Positions 18,161 to 26,667 are shown, counted from the stretch's first letter. The stretch is 64,000 nt of DNA from an uncultured Sulfitobacter sp. (GCA_947501805.1 CANMXJ010000002.1:248001-312000); one strand, 5' to 3'. Program-made: numbers and translations. The notes: generated by a model not told the origin, from the sequence alone.

Positions 18161-18787
18161 ATGACATCTTATGCTGACATCATGTTTACCCCGGACGTTC
18201 AGGCAGAGCAGGCGCGTGTCGGCAGCAAAGGTAAGTACAACAACCGATACGAAGCCAAACAAGACGAACCGTTGGGCAAGAACGAGCAGGATTTTCTGAC
18301 GTCACGCACTTCGATCTACATCGCCTCTGTTAACAGCCTTGGCTGGCCCTATATCCAGCATCGCGGCGGGCCTTTGGGGTTCATCAAGGTGCTTGACCCC
18401 ATTACAATCGGGTTCGCGGATTATCTTGGCAACCGCCAGCTGATCACCAAGGGCAATCTGAATACCGATGACCGCGTGTCGATCTTCGCAATGGACTACG
18501 CCCGCCAAGCGCGTCTGAAATTGCAAGGTCACGCGACACTTGTGGATGCTGAAGAGGTTCCTGACTTGATGGCGCAGCTACAGACCGAAGGGCAGGGGCG
18601 CGTGCAGCGCGTCATGACCATCCGGCTTGCTGCTTGGGACTGGAACTGCCCGCAATTCATCACACCCCGTTTTGATGCCGCTGAAATGACGGCCCTTGTT
18701 GGCCCTGAAATCAGCCGTCTGGAAACCCGCAACGCCACGCTTGAGGCTGAAGTTGCCGATCTGCGCGCGCAATTAAGGAAGACATGA
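18161..18787 (+). CDS. Pyridoxamine 5'-phosphate oxidase-like FMN-binding split-barrel protein with C-terminal coiled coil
   Basis: 208 residues. The segment SIYIASVNSLGWPYIQHRGGPLGFIKVLD and the following GFADYLGNRQLITKGNL, DDRVSIFAMDY match the split-barrel flavin-binding family related to PNPOx. The last roughly 25 residues (ISRLETRNATLEAEVADL) form a predicted coiled coil. ATG at 18161 has GGAGG upstream. The stop overlaps the bicupin start. It could be a flavin reductase or flavin-dependent oxidase; no substrate can be named. Confidence 0.75.
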   Translation: MTSYADIMFTPDVQAEQARVGSKGKYNNRYEAKQDEPLGKNEQDFLTSRTSIYIASVNSLGWPYIQHRGGPLGFIKVLDPITIGFADYLGNRQLITKGNLNTDDRVSIFAMDYARQARLKLQGHATLVDAEEVPDLMAQLQTEGQGRVQRVMTIRLAAWDWNCPQFITPRFDAAEMTALVGPEISRLETRNATLEAEVADLRAQLRKT

Positions 18788-19755
18788 TGACCCCCTTGGA
18801 AATGGAAAGCCGGATCGTACGTTACGGCGATCTGCAACCCTGTAAGACTGCCTTTATCGACGCTCATACGCCGGGCAGTGACCAAAAAGAGAATTTCACG
18901 ATTATCGGGGGGGGCGTGTCTGAATCCCCCGATCAGCATGTGCACATTGCTATCCCGCACGGGTTCAACATCGGTGCTGCGGGCCAGCCGCCCAAATGCC
19001 GAAACTCGTTGCACAGCCACCGCACTGCTGAGGTTTTTTTTGTTCTTAAAGGGCGCTGGCGGTTCTTTTGGGGGCGCTACGGCACGGCGGGCGAGGTGAC
19101 GCTGGAAGAGGGTGATATCATCAACATCCCCACCGGGATTTTTCGCGGGTTCGAAAACATCGGCACGGATTACGGGATGATCATGGCCGTACTGGGTGGC
19201 GACGATGCGGGCGGTGGTGTGATTTGGGCACCGCAAGTGATCGAAGACGCCAAGGATCACGGTCTCGTTCTGGGCGACAATGGCAAGCTTTATGACAGCA
19301 AGAGGGGCGCAACCTTGCCCGAGGGTGTGAAACCAATGCCCTTGCTAAGCGAGGAAGAGCTGAAAACCTATCCCGAGCCAAGCACGCAAGAGGTCGTGCC
19401 GTACTATGTGGCGCGTTACCTTGATATGGTCGCTCTGTCCGATCGCAAACCGGCGCTGGTGATTGGCGAGAATGGCATGCTGCGTGACAAACCGGGGTTT
19501 GAAGTTGGTTTCATGACCCGTGAAAGCGCAAGTGCCGAGATGCACAGCCATGACAAACCAAGCGTGTTGATGCCGATGCGCGGGCATTGGCGGGTGGAAT
19601 GGGAAGGCGGTCATGGTGCAACATTGGCACCTGGTGACACCATGTCGGTGCCGGAGAACCTGATGCACAATGCAGTACCGTCCATGACCGGCCATGCGTC
19701 CCTTTTTCATGTTGTGGCCACAGGCGATCCTGCCGGTTTGACATGGACGCAGTGA
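18784..19755 (+). CDS. Two-domain cupin (bicupin) protein
   Basis: 323 residues with two cupin barrels. The metal-binding motif of the first is LHSHRTAEVFFVLKGRW (about 76-92) with a later PTGIFRGFEN. The second is AEMHSHDKPSVLMPMRGHW with PENLMHNAVP. Both retain several His residues, so metal binding, and dioxygenase or isomerase activity, are possible. It begins at an ATGA overlap with the flavin protein gene. No recognised specificity. Confidence 0.75.
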   Translation: MMTPLEMESRIVRYGDLQPCKTAFIDAHTPGSDQKENFTIIGGGVSESPDQHVHIAIPHGFNIGAAGQPPKCRNSLHSHRTAEVFFVLKGRWRFFWGRYGTAGEVTLEEGDIINIPTGIFRGFENIGTDYGMIMAVLGGDDAGGGVIWAPQVIEDAKDHGLVLGDNGKLYDSKRGATLPEGVKPMPLLSEEELKTYPEPSTQEVVPYYVARYLDMVALSDRKPALVIGENGMLRDKPGFEVGFMTRESASAEMHSHDKPSVLMPMRGHWRVEWEGGHGATLAPGDTMSVPENLMHNAVPSMTGHASLFHVVATGDPAGLTWTQ

Positions 19756-19756
19756 C

Positions 19757-20728
19757 ATGCGGCTGATTGCTTTCATCTTGTTGTTTACACTTTCCACCAG
19801 CTCTTTGTTTGCACAGGGGTGGAGTGCAAAAATCACATCTGACAGCGCTTATGTCGGGGGGTGGGCAAGTATTCCGGGCAACGGTGTGGGGTTCTCTTGC
19901 GCGGCGCGTTCGCCGCTGAACGGGTCTGTGATAGACAGCCAATGGTTTGAAAGCAGCATCGCACAGCCCTGGTGGTTTCTGGTTCGTATTTCGGAAACGC
20001 TTATTCCGGCCTCCATCCAGCAGCGCGCAGATGTCGTCCTGTTTGTGGATCAGACGGGATATCGCTTGCCACCGGTCTTTCACAACGAGTTGGAGGGCGG
20101 TTGGCAGGTTGAGTTGCCAATGCGTGATCCGATGTTTGCAGCCATGGCGGGTGCGTCGCGACTGGTGCTGCAGGTCGGCGCGGAATCCGCATGGGAGTTA
20201 CCAGTGGCGCAGCTTGGGTCCGCACTGGACGAGTTGCGGCAGGCCTGCGCGGCGACGTGGGTTACCACAGGATATGCACCGCCAGCGGATTTTGGCGCAA
20301 TCGCTTCGCGCCCTCAACCACCCCCTGACGGCGGTGCCTATCTGCGCCAAGCCGCAGAGGGGTTTGCCGCGTCCAATTGCAGTGATTTTTTTGTCCTCGG
20401 TGAAGGGGCACTGCGCAGCGCAAATATCGACGGTGACGGCATTCCCGATATCGTCTTGGATTATAACAACATCACTTGCAATAACGATGGCCGACGCCCC
20501 GGAGTTTGCGGCGCATCACTTTGTTCAATTGATGTTTTCCTCAGCAAGACGTTTGCGCGAAGTGGGCAACCGGAACAGCTTTTGGGCATGTCGTCTGATC
20601 TGGTGCTGTTAACAAACGGCAATCACGCGGTCGTAACAAGTGGCAACCTGTCCATGTGTCAAAGCACACAAGGTTGCGCGTTCTACTGGTATTGGAACGG
20701 CAGTGCATTCACAGAACTTCAACAATAG
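19757..20728 (+). CDS. Secreted protein of unknown function with Asp-rich calcium-type loop
   Basis: 323 residues with a clear signal peptide (about 1-19, cleavage after LFAQ). The mature protein has several Cys residues likely to form disulfides and a loop ANIDGDGIPDIVLDYNN resembling FG-GAP or dockerin calcium loops. It starts one base after the bicupin stop codon and is 12 bp from the next gene, so it belongs to the operon. It is the only exported protein in the run apart from the binding protein, which is unusual for a cytoplasmic pathway. Function not recognised. Confidence 0.7.
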   Translation: MRLIAFILLFTLSTSSLFAQGWSAKITSDSAYVGGWASIPGNGVGFSCAARSPLNGSVIDSQWFESSIAQPWWFLVRISETLIPASIQQRADVVLFVDQTGYRLPPVFHNELEGGWQVELPMRDPMFAAMAGASRLVLQVGAESAWELPVAQLGSALDELRQACAATWVTTGYAPPADFGAIASRPQPPPDGGAYLRQAAEGFAASNCSDFFVLGEGALRSANIDGDGIPDIVLDYNNITCNNDGRRPGVCGASLCSIDVFLSKTFARSGQPEQLLGMSSDLVLLTNGNHAVVTSGNLSMCQSTQGCAFYWYWNGSAFTELQQ

Positions 20729-20740
20729 AGGCGGCTCGAT

Positions 20741-21871
20741 ATGACCATCAAAACAACACATGTGGGATCGCTTCCGCGCACGCAGGACGTGGTTGATTTC
20801 ATTTTTGCGCGTGAGAATGAAAACGCCTATGATCCGGCCGCGTTTGACGCCTGTATGACAGCGGCAGTGTCAGACACGGTTGCCAAACAGGTGGCCGCCG
20901 GGGTCGACATCGTCAGCGATGGCGAGACCTCCAAAATCAGCTATGCTACTTATGTCAAAGACCGCTACACCGGATTTTCCGGTGACAGTCCGCGTAACGC
21001 GCCCGCAGACCTCAAGGCCTTTCCGACCTTCCTCAAACGTCTGGCCGAAGAGGGCGGGACGCCGCAATATGCGCGGCCCATGTGTACGGGAGAGGTAAAG
21101 TCCAAGGGGCAGGGCGAGTTGCAAAAGGATATCGCCAATCTGCAAGCGGCGATGAAAACACATGGCGTGGATCGTGGCTTCATGAATGCGGCGTCACCCG
21201 GTGTGATTTCGCTGTTCCTGCAAAATGATTATTACAAAACGCGAGAGGCGTATCTTGCCGCTCTGGCTGATGCGATGAAGGAAGAATACGAAACGATTGT
21301 GGCTTCGGGGCTGGATCTACAGCTTGACTGTCCTGATCTGGCCTTGTCGCGCCACATGTTGTTCAATGATCTATCCGATGCGGAGTTTCTCAGGATCGCC
21401 AACAGCCACGTTGAGGCGTTGAACCACGCCTTGCAAAATGTGCCGCAAGACAGGGTGCGGATTCATATTTGTTGGGGGAACTACGAGGGTCCGCATGTCT
21501 GCGATATCGGTATGGACAAAGTGTTCGATACCCTGATGAGCACAAAGACCCGTTATGTACTGTTTGAAACGTCCAATCCGCGTCATGCCCACGAATGGAC
21601 CGTCTTTCGGGATCGTAAGTCGGATATTCCCGACGACAAGATCCTGGTGCCCGGCGTGGTGGACACGACTACCAATTTTGTGGAGCACCCCGAAGTGGTG
21701 GCGCAACGGGTTGAACGCTTTGCGGGAATCGTCGGCAAGGAACGTGTGATCGCAGGATCGGACTGCGGCTTTGGTACTTTCGCAGGGTTTGGCGCGGTGG
21801 ACCCCGAGATTGCCTATGCAAAACTGGCCGCCCTCAGCGCAGGCACAAAACTGGCCGGAGCGCGCACATGA
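20741..21871 (+). CDS. MetE-like cobalamin-independent methyltransferase / CoM-transferase family protein
   Basis: 376 residues corresponding to the C-terminal catalytic barrel of MetE. Zinc ligands are visible as His242 and Cys244 (RIHICWG), Glu276 and Cys342 (SDCGFGTFAG). The N-terminus TTHVGSLPRT is typical of stand-alone MetE-like proteins, which include epoxyalkane:CoM transferase and methyl-cobamide or thiol methyltransferases. Because the N-terminal half of true MetE is absent, it is unlikely to be the housekeeping methionine synthase. The stop overlaps the RraA-like start (ATGA). Confidence 0.8.
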   Translation: MTIKTTHVGSLPRTQDVVDFIFARENENAYDPAAFDACMTAAVSDTVAKQVAAGVDIVSDGETSKISYATYVKDRYTGFSGDSPRNAPADLKAFPTFLKRLAEEGGTPQYARPMCTGEVKSKGQGELQKDIANLQAAMKTHGVDRGFMNAASPGVISLFLQNDYYKTREAYLAALADAMKEEYETIVASGLDLQLDCPDLALSRHMLFNDLSDAEFLRIANSHVEALNHALQNVPQDRVRIHICWGNYEGPHVCDIGMDKVFDTLMSTKTRYVLFETSNPRHAHEWTVFRDRKSDIPDDKILVPGVVDTTTNFVEHPEVVAQRVERFAGIVGKERVIAGSDCGFGTFAGFGAVDPEIAYAKLAALSAGTKLAGART

Positions 21872-22560
21872 AGGAAACCCTGCATAAACTCCTGAAGCGC
21901 GTGGACACGCCAACCGTATGCAATGCCATCGAGGTGGCACAGGGCAAGCGCGGGTTCAACGATTTCACCCGCGGCACGATGCTGTGTTCCGCCCCTGACA
22001 TAGCGATGGTGGGTTATGCCCGCACCGCCCGTATTCAGGCGGTCAAAGCACCGGCGGAAGCGCCTGATGTCATCAAGGCGCGGCGGATGGCCTATTACAA
22101 ATATATGGCTGAAGGGCCGCGCCCGGGTATCGCGGTGGTGCAAGATATGGATGTGCCAAACGCGATTGGTGCTTATTGGGGCGAGATCAACACAAATGTT
22201 CACAAGGCTTTTGGCCTCGCGGGTGCGCTCACAGATGGTGTGATGCGTGACCTTGGCGATCTACCGGACGGGTTTCCCGTGGTCGCAGGGTCGGTTGGGC
22301 CCAGCCACGGGTTCGTGCATGTGATCGACTACGATCAGCCGGTAGAGATTTTTGGCATGACGGTGCGCCCCGGCGCTCTTGTTCACGCGGATCGGCACGG
22401 GGCATTGGTCATCCCTCAAGATGTCGTGCCCGATCTGGAAGTGGCGATTGCGCAACTGTTCAAATCCGAGAAAGTCGTGCTTGACGCCGTGAAAGGCAAA
22501 CAGATCGGCTTTGCGGAGTTCGAGGCAGCTTGGGCCGCGTTCGAGGCGTCGCGGACCTGA
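21868..22560 (+). CDS. RraA-like protein, possible 4-hydroxy-2-oxoacid aldolase
   Basis: 230 residues of the RraA/HMG aldolase fold. The active-site pattern is seen in WGEINTNVHKAFGLAGALTDG followed by VMRDLG, where Arg and Asp hold the metal and oxoacid in HMG/CHA aldolases. RNase-E inhibitor RraA proteins are shorter (about 160 residues), so an aldolase or decarboxylase role in the pathway is favoured. It is the last gene of the 17-gene run and converges with the enolase-superfamily gene 23 bp away. Confidence 0.75.
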   Translation: MKETLHKLLKRVDTPTVCNAIEVAQGKRGFNDFTRGTMLCSAPDIAMVGYARTARIQAVKAPAEAPDVIKARRMAYYKYMAEGPRPGIAVVQDMDVPNAIGAYWGEINTNVHKAFGLAGALTDGVMRDLGDLPDGFPVVAGSVGPSHGFVHVIDYDQPVEIFGMTVRPGALVHADRHGALVIPQDVVPDLEVAIAQLFKSEKVVLDAVKGKQIGFAEFEAAWAAFEASRT

Positions 22561-22583
22561 AACATGCCAGCAAACATGCCAGC

Positions 22584-23816
22584 TTAGTCTTTGTGCACTG
22601 GGGCACCACCCTCAAAGGAATTGCCGTTCACATAATCGCAAGACTCCTCCTGCATCTGCAAATGCAGCCCGTCACCGGTGTAGGGGTTGGCACGTGCCAG
22701 GTCTTCATCCACGTCAATGCCGAGACCCGGTGCAGTGGGCGCTGGGATGTATCCGTCCTCTACGCGTATGCTGCCTTTGATCAATTGATCATGGAATGGC
22801 GTTTCAATTGTTTCGGCCATCAACAGGTTCGGGATGCTCACCCCAAGATGGATGTTCGCCGCCCATTCCACGGGACCAGCATAGAGATGCGGTGCCATTT
22901 GCGCGTTGTAGACCTCGGCCATGGCCGAGACTTTTTTCATCTCCCAAATACCTCCGGCACGGCCCAGGGCAGGTTGCAGGATTGTCGCCGCTCCAGCGCG
23001 CAGGACAGGCGCAAATTCGGCCTTGGTGGTCAGGCGTTCCCCCGTTGCAACGGGGATGCGCACGGCGCTGGCAACTTTGGCCATTTCGGCGACGTTATCC
23101 GGCGGAACGGGTTCTTCATACCAGAGGGGCGAATAGGGCTCGATCGCCTGACCCAGCCGGATTGCACCAGCGGTCGTGAATTGCCCGTGGGTGCCAAATA
23201 GCAGATCGGCCTTATCGCCCACCGCCTCTCGGATCGCTTTGCAAAAAGCCACGGATTGCGAGATATCCGACATCGCAGGCATATGCCCGCCGCGCATCGT
23301 GTAGGGGCCGGCAGGGTCAAACTTGACGGCCGTGTAGCCGCGCGCGACGCAATCTGCGGCTGATTCCGCTGCCATTTCGGGCGAGGTCCAGAAGGCGGTC
23401 AGATCATGGTGGAGCAGGGGATACAGATACGTATAGGCGCGCACGCGTTCGTTCATCACACCACCAAGCAGCGCATAGACGGGGCGATCACGGTCTTTAC
23501 CCAAGATATCCCAGCAGGCAATCTCAAGCCCTGAAAACGCGCCCATAACGGTCAGGTCTGGACGTTGGGTAAAACCCGACGAATAGGCGCGGCGGAACAT
23601 GCGTTCAATGTTTTCCGGGTTTTCGCCCTGCATATGGCGCATAAAGACGTCTTCAATCACGTGGCGCATCGCTTGCGGTCCGATGGTGGAGGCGTAGCAT
23701 TCACCCCAACCCACAATCCCCGTGTCTGTGGTCAGCTTGACCAATATCCAATACCTGCCGCCCCAGCCGGGGGCGGGAGGCGCAGTGATAATCACGTCGA
23801 GGTCTTGAAGCTTCAT
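22584..23816 (-). CDS. Enolase-superfamily enzyme (mandelate racemase/sugar-acid dehydratase type)
   Basis: 410 residues: capping domain then TIM barrel. Visible landmarks are Lys165 (AVKFDP), FGTHGQ (207-211), Glu234 (WYEEPVPP), Glu260 (TGERL) and His310 (APHLYAG). The arrangement is closest to galactonate or mannonate dehydratase-like members. The first metal ligand, usually Asp in DFHGR-type motifs, appears replaced at Gly208/Thr209. It is translated from an ATGA overlap with the HD oxygenase gene, so it is the fourth gene of the adh-oxygenase operon. Substrate unknown, probably a hydroxy acid. Confidence 0.8.
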   Translation of the reverse strand: MKLQDLDVIITAPPAPGWGGRYWILVKLTTDTGIVGWGECYASTIGPQAMRHVIEDVFMRHMQGENPENIERMFRRAYSSGFTQRPDLTVMGAFSGLEIACWDILGKDRDRPVYALLGGVMNERVRAYTYLYPLLHHDLTAFWTSPEMAAESAADCVARGYTAVKFDPAGPYTMRGGHMPAMSDISQSVAFCKAIREAVGDKADLLFGTHGQFTTAGAIRLGQAIEPYSPLWYEEPVPPDNVAEMAKVASAVRIPVATGERLTTKAEFAPVLRAGAATILQPALGRAGGIWEMKKVSAMAEVYNAQMAPHLYAGPVEWAANIHLGVSIPNLLMAETIETPFHDQLIKGSIRVEDGYIPAPTAPGLGIDVDEDLARANPYTGDGLHLQMQEESCDYVNGNSFEGGAPVHKD

Positions 23817-24409
23817 GCGATATCTTTCTGATGGGCTGCGACAACACGGGCGATCATCGGGGCGTAATGATCGAAATCAGGTGTGGTGATGGCGGGGTCT
23901 TTGCCTTGATCATCCCAGATGCGGACCTGCACGATGGCATCAACGTTCGGTTCCTTGGCAAAGGCCGCGACTTCGTCCGCATCCATCGGGCCACCTTGCA
24001 AGTTCAGCGTATGAACGGAGGCGTCCGATAATTGCCTGAAATACGCCGGATCGGTTGCGCAGAGATAGCGTTTTGCAGCGACATGGTGAAGGATCGGGTC
24101 GGTCACTGCTTTGGGGAAAAACGGGGCCAGTACCCGCGCGCCTGCTTCTTCGTGCAGGTTGTCGGTGCCTTGTGCCAGCGCGTCTTCTGGGAATTCGTTG
24201 GTGTAATGCCCAATGTCATGCAACAGCGCAGAGACAATCACAGGTTCCGCCGCGCCTGCCTGCTCGGCCAACTGGGCAGCCTGTAGCATGTGTTGGGACA
24301 TGGTGACGCGCTCGCCCAGATAGCTTTCGGCACCGCGGCGGGCAAAGATATCGCCGATGAAATCAACAATGGTATCGGCGTTGAGGGTGGTCATGTCGGG
24401 TGCGTTCAT
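23813..24409 (-). CDS. HD-domain mixed-valence diiron oxygenase, PhnZ/TmpB family
   Basis: 198 residues closely following PhnZ: YLGE (Tyr30, Glu33) lid motif, His40, LLHDIGH (His64, Asp65, His68), His86 (LHEEAGA), His108/109 with VAAKRYL, LSDAS, LQGGPMD, and Asp166 in IWDDQGK. In PhnZ and TmpB these residues bind two irons and the alpha-hydroxyphosphonate and cleave the C-P bond. The gene overlaps the 2-oxoglutarate oxygenase gene upstream and the enolase-superfamily gene downstream by 4 bp each. C-P bond cleavage here is inferred from residue conservation and pairing. Confidence 0.8.
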   Translation of the reverse strand: MNAPDMTTLNADTIVDFIGDIFARRGAESYLGERVTMSQHMLQAAQLAEQAGAAEPVIVSALLHDIGHYTNEFPEDALAQGTDNLHEEAGARVLAPFFPKAVTDPILHHVAAKRYLCATDPAYFRQLSDASVHTLNLQGGPMDADEVAAFAKEPNVDAIVQVRIWDDQGKDPAITTPDFDHYAPMIARVVAAHQKDIA

Positions 24410-25533
24410 GGCGTTGCCTCCAGTGCTGCGAGGGTGGACAGAAGGCCGTCACGATCTGCATAGCAGCCCTGTAACCAACGGGTGCCCGCGCCGGAGTATC
24501 CTTTGCGGGCATGCAGAACGCGGGTGTTATCAACGACAAACGCCTCGCCGGGTGCGAGTTTGAATTGTACCTCCGATGCGGGATCGTCGATGATCCCGCT
24601 TAGACGGCGGTAGGCGGCGTAATAGGCGGGCATTTTGTCAAACGGAACATCCACCAAGGGCGCGGAAGAACGGGCGTTGAACCGCAAGGCGTGCAAGACG
24701 CCATCCGGGGAGAGCTCGATCATCGGACGGCGGCTGTGTAGGGCCACGCCATCGCTGCCAGTGTAGCTGAACCGCGCACAGTAGCTTGTCAAAAGTTCAA
24801 AGCCTTCGGGGTCTTCGTCGCGCAGTCTTTGAGCTGCGGCAAACCCGTCAACCACCATGTTTTCGCCACCCGTCGCGGAGTTCTCAAGGCAGGCCAACAC
24901 TTGCACGGTGGGCTGTGGATCGCGGTAGGGATTGTCGGTATGCGCCTGCAGGCCAAGGCCGGTGTAAGCAAGGTTGACGGGGCTCACTTCAGTGCGCACT
25001 TCAAACAGCCGCCCGTAATTTGTTTCGCGCACGAAACCGAACAGCGCGACGATATCAAAGAGACTGCCTTCGCTGACAGGCACCCCCGTGACCTTGGCAA
25101 GACCATAGCGCCGCATCGCGCCAAGCCAGTCCTTGAGTGCCGCGCTGCCCGCTTGCATCTGGGTCAGATCGGCAGTCGGAATTGCAGAGTTGAGGGCGCT
25201 GTTCCAGCTCTGCGCATGATCAGGCAGACGTCCTTTGGCAGTCTCGTGCGTCACATCGTAGGCATGTTCGCGCAGCCAGTCAGTGCGGAAAGAAACCGTC
25301 TTGCTGTCAGCTGCGAATGTCACCTGAACCCTGTCATCCACCACTTTGGTATCGGATAATGCGCAATCCTCGGGCAGGTCCGCCAAGGTGATCAGCCGCT
25401 GCCCGTTACGCGGATCACGGGTGTCTTCGTCTTGGGCATTGTCGCGCAGCCAGACGCCGTGAAAGCGCAACACTTTGGTGTTGTCATCCAGCTCAAGGAC
25501 TTGACCCTTTGAAGTAAGGTGCGCCGTGATCAT
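24406..25533 (-). CDS. Fe(II)/2-oxoglutarate dioxygenase, gamma-butyrobetaine hydroxylase-like, TmpA candidate
   Basis: 375 residues. An N-terminal GBBH-like domain (FHGVWLRDNA) precedes a TauD-type domain with the iron facial triad His198-x-Asp200 (AHTD) and His341 (VLHARKG) and 2-oxoglutarate Arg352. The zinc Cys residues of eukaryotic GBBH (CPC..C) are replaced by AQDEDT. Genes of this type paired with a PhnZ-like HD oxygenase encode TmpA, which hydroxylates trimethylated aminoethylphosphonate. The ATG has GAAAGGA upstream and the stop overlaps the HD gene, so stoichiometric co-expression is expected. True carnitine biosynthesis is less likely. Confidence 0.78.
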   Translation of the reverse strand: MITAHLTSKGQVLELDDNTKVLRFHGVWLRDNAQDEDTRDPRNGQRLITLADLPEDCALSDTKVVDDRVQVTFAADSKTVSFRTDWLREHAYDVTHETAKGRLPDHAQSWNSALNSAIPTADLTQMQAGSAALKDWLGAMRRYGLAKVTGVPVSEGSLFDIVALFGFVRETNYGRLFEVRTEVSPVNLAYTGLGLQAHTDNPYRDPQPTVQVLACLENSATGGENMVVDGFAAAQRLRDEDPEGFELLTSYCARFSYTGSDGVALHSRRPMIELSPDGVLHALRFNARSSAPLVDVPFDKMPAYYAAYRRLSGIIDDPASEVQFKLAPGEAFVVDNTRVLHARKGYSGAGTRWLQGCYADRDGLLSTLAALEATP

Positions 25534-25553
25534 GCGGTATCCTTTCGCGGGTG

Positions 25554-26645
25554 TCAGTTGTGATCAAACAGGATCACATTGCGCCGTGCGGCACCGCTTT
25601 TGGTATCCGCGATTGCTTCGTTGATCTGCTCCAGCGTCCAGCGGCCCGAGATCAGTTCGTCCAGTTTCAAACGCCCTTGCAGGTAGAGATCAACCATCCA
25701 TGGAATATCCCGCTGGATCACCACATCACCCATTTTTGAGCCGACCATGCCTTGACCCATAAACGCCATCGTGACGGGTTCATAAGATGACAGGTCTCCC
25801 GAATGGGGCATGCCGACCATGATCACCTTGCCACCCCCTGCAAGATAACGCGGAGCAGCGTCATAGGCAGGAATCGCGCCCACAGTGACAATCACAGCAT
25901 CCGCGCCGCGCCCCATGGCCTTGATTGCGCCGCGCCATGGTTTCGGGTCTGATGCCAGCACGCCATCCGTTGCGCCAAACTCCTTTGCAACCGCCAGCTT
26001 TTCTTCGTTCATGTCCACCGCTACGATGCGCCGCGCACCGGCGATCCGCGCGCCCTGGATGGCGTTCAGACCCACACCGCCCGCGCCGATTACAACCACA
26101 TCCTGACCCGCACGCAGGCCCGCGGCATTGACCACCGCACCCACGCCCGTGATCACACCGCAAGCAATCAGCGATGCCGCGTCTTTGGGAATGTCGGGGC
26201 TGATTTTCACAACCTGCGCTTGCTCTACGACAACCTTTTCGGCGAAGGCACCCGACGCCATTGCCTGATGCAACTTGCCTCCATCCGCCGTCTTGAGTGG
26301 TCCGAAATCACCGTCATAAGGTGTCTCGCAGACCGTCGGTTTACCCCCTGCACAAGACGGGCAGGAGCCGCAGGCCCGGATCAAGGTCACAACAACACTG
26401 TCTCCTGCTGCCAGACCTTTGACTGCCGGTCCAGTTGCGCTGATCCGGCCCGCCGCTTCATGCCCGTAGACTGCTGGTAGTGATCCGCCCCATGCGCCTT
26501 CTGCATAGGAAATGTCGGAATGGCAGATCGCGACAGCGTCCAATGTTACCTCGACTTCGCTGCCTTCAGGTGCGCGCAGGTTGACATTTTCAATGACCAG
26601 CGGCTCTGCGAAAGCATGGGCGACGGCGGCTTTTATCTGGGGCAA
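25554..26645 (-). CDS. Zinc-dependent alcohol dehydrogenase (class III-like MDR)
   Basis: 363 residues. Catalytic zinc residues are in AICHSDI and YGHEAAG; the structural zinc lobe has four Cys (CGSCPSCAGGKPTVC); the nucleotide fold has GAGGVGLNAIQ. Start is TTG at 26645, supported by AAAGGA in the mRNA upstream. It is first in the four-gene operon with the two oxygenases and the enolase-superfamily gene, 20 bp before the dioxygenase gene. It may handle the aldehyde or alcohol released after oxidative cleavage, but formaldehyde or other alcohols are possible. Confidence 0.85.
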   Translation of the reverse strand: MPQIKAAVAHAFAEPLVIENVNLRAPEGSEVEVTLDAVAICHSDISYAEGAWGGSLPAVYGHEAAGRISATGPAVKGLAAGDSVVVTLIRACGSCPSCAGGKPTVCETPYDGDFGPLKTADGGKLHQAMASGAFAEKVVVEQAQVVKISPDIPKDAASLIACGVITGVGAVVNAAGLRAGQDVVVIGAGGVGLNAIQGARIAGARRIVAVDMNEEKLAVAKEFGATDGVLASDPKPWRGAIKAMGRGADAVIVTVGAIPAYDAAPRYLAGGGKVIMVGMPHSGDLSSYEPVTMAFMGQGMVGSKMGDVVIQRDIPWMVDLYLQGRLKLDELISGRWTLEQINEAIADTKSGAARRNVILFDHN

Positions 26646-26667
26646 GGGCTGTCCTTTCTGTGCGGGG

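Noticed and set aside
17313-18167. 284-codon minus-strand frame over the NTF2-like gene
   Set aside because: Lies in the shadow of an operon gene whose overlaps with both neighbours are natural; composition is not protein-like.
22561-22583. Repeated ACATGCCAGC words between convergent genes
   Set aside because: Two copies only, 10 bp, no further structure; probably chance or a local duplication.
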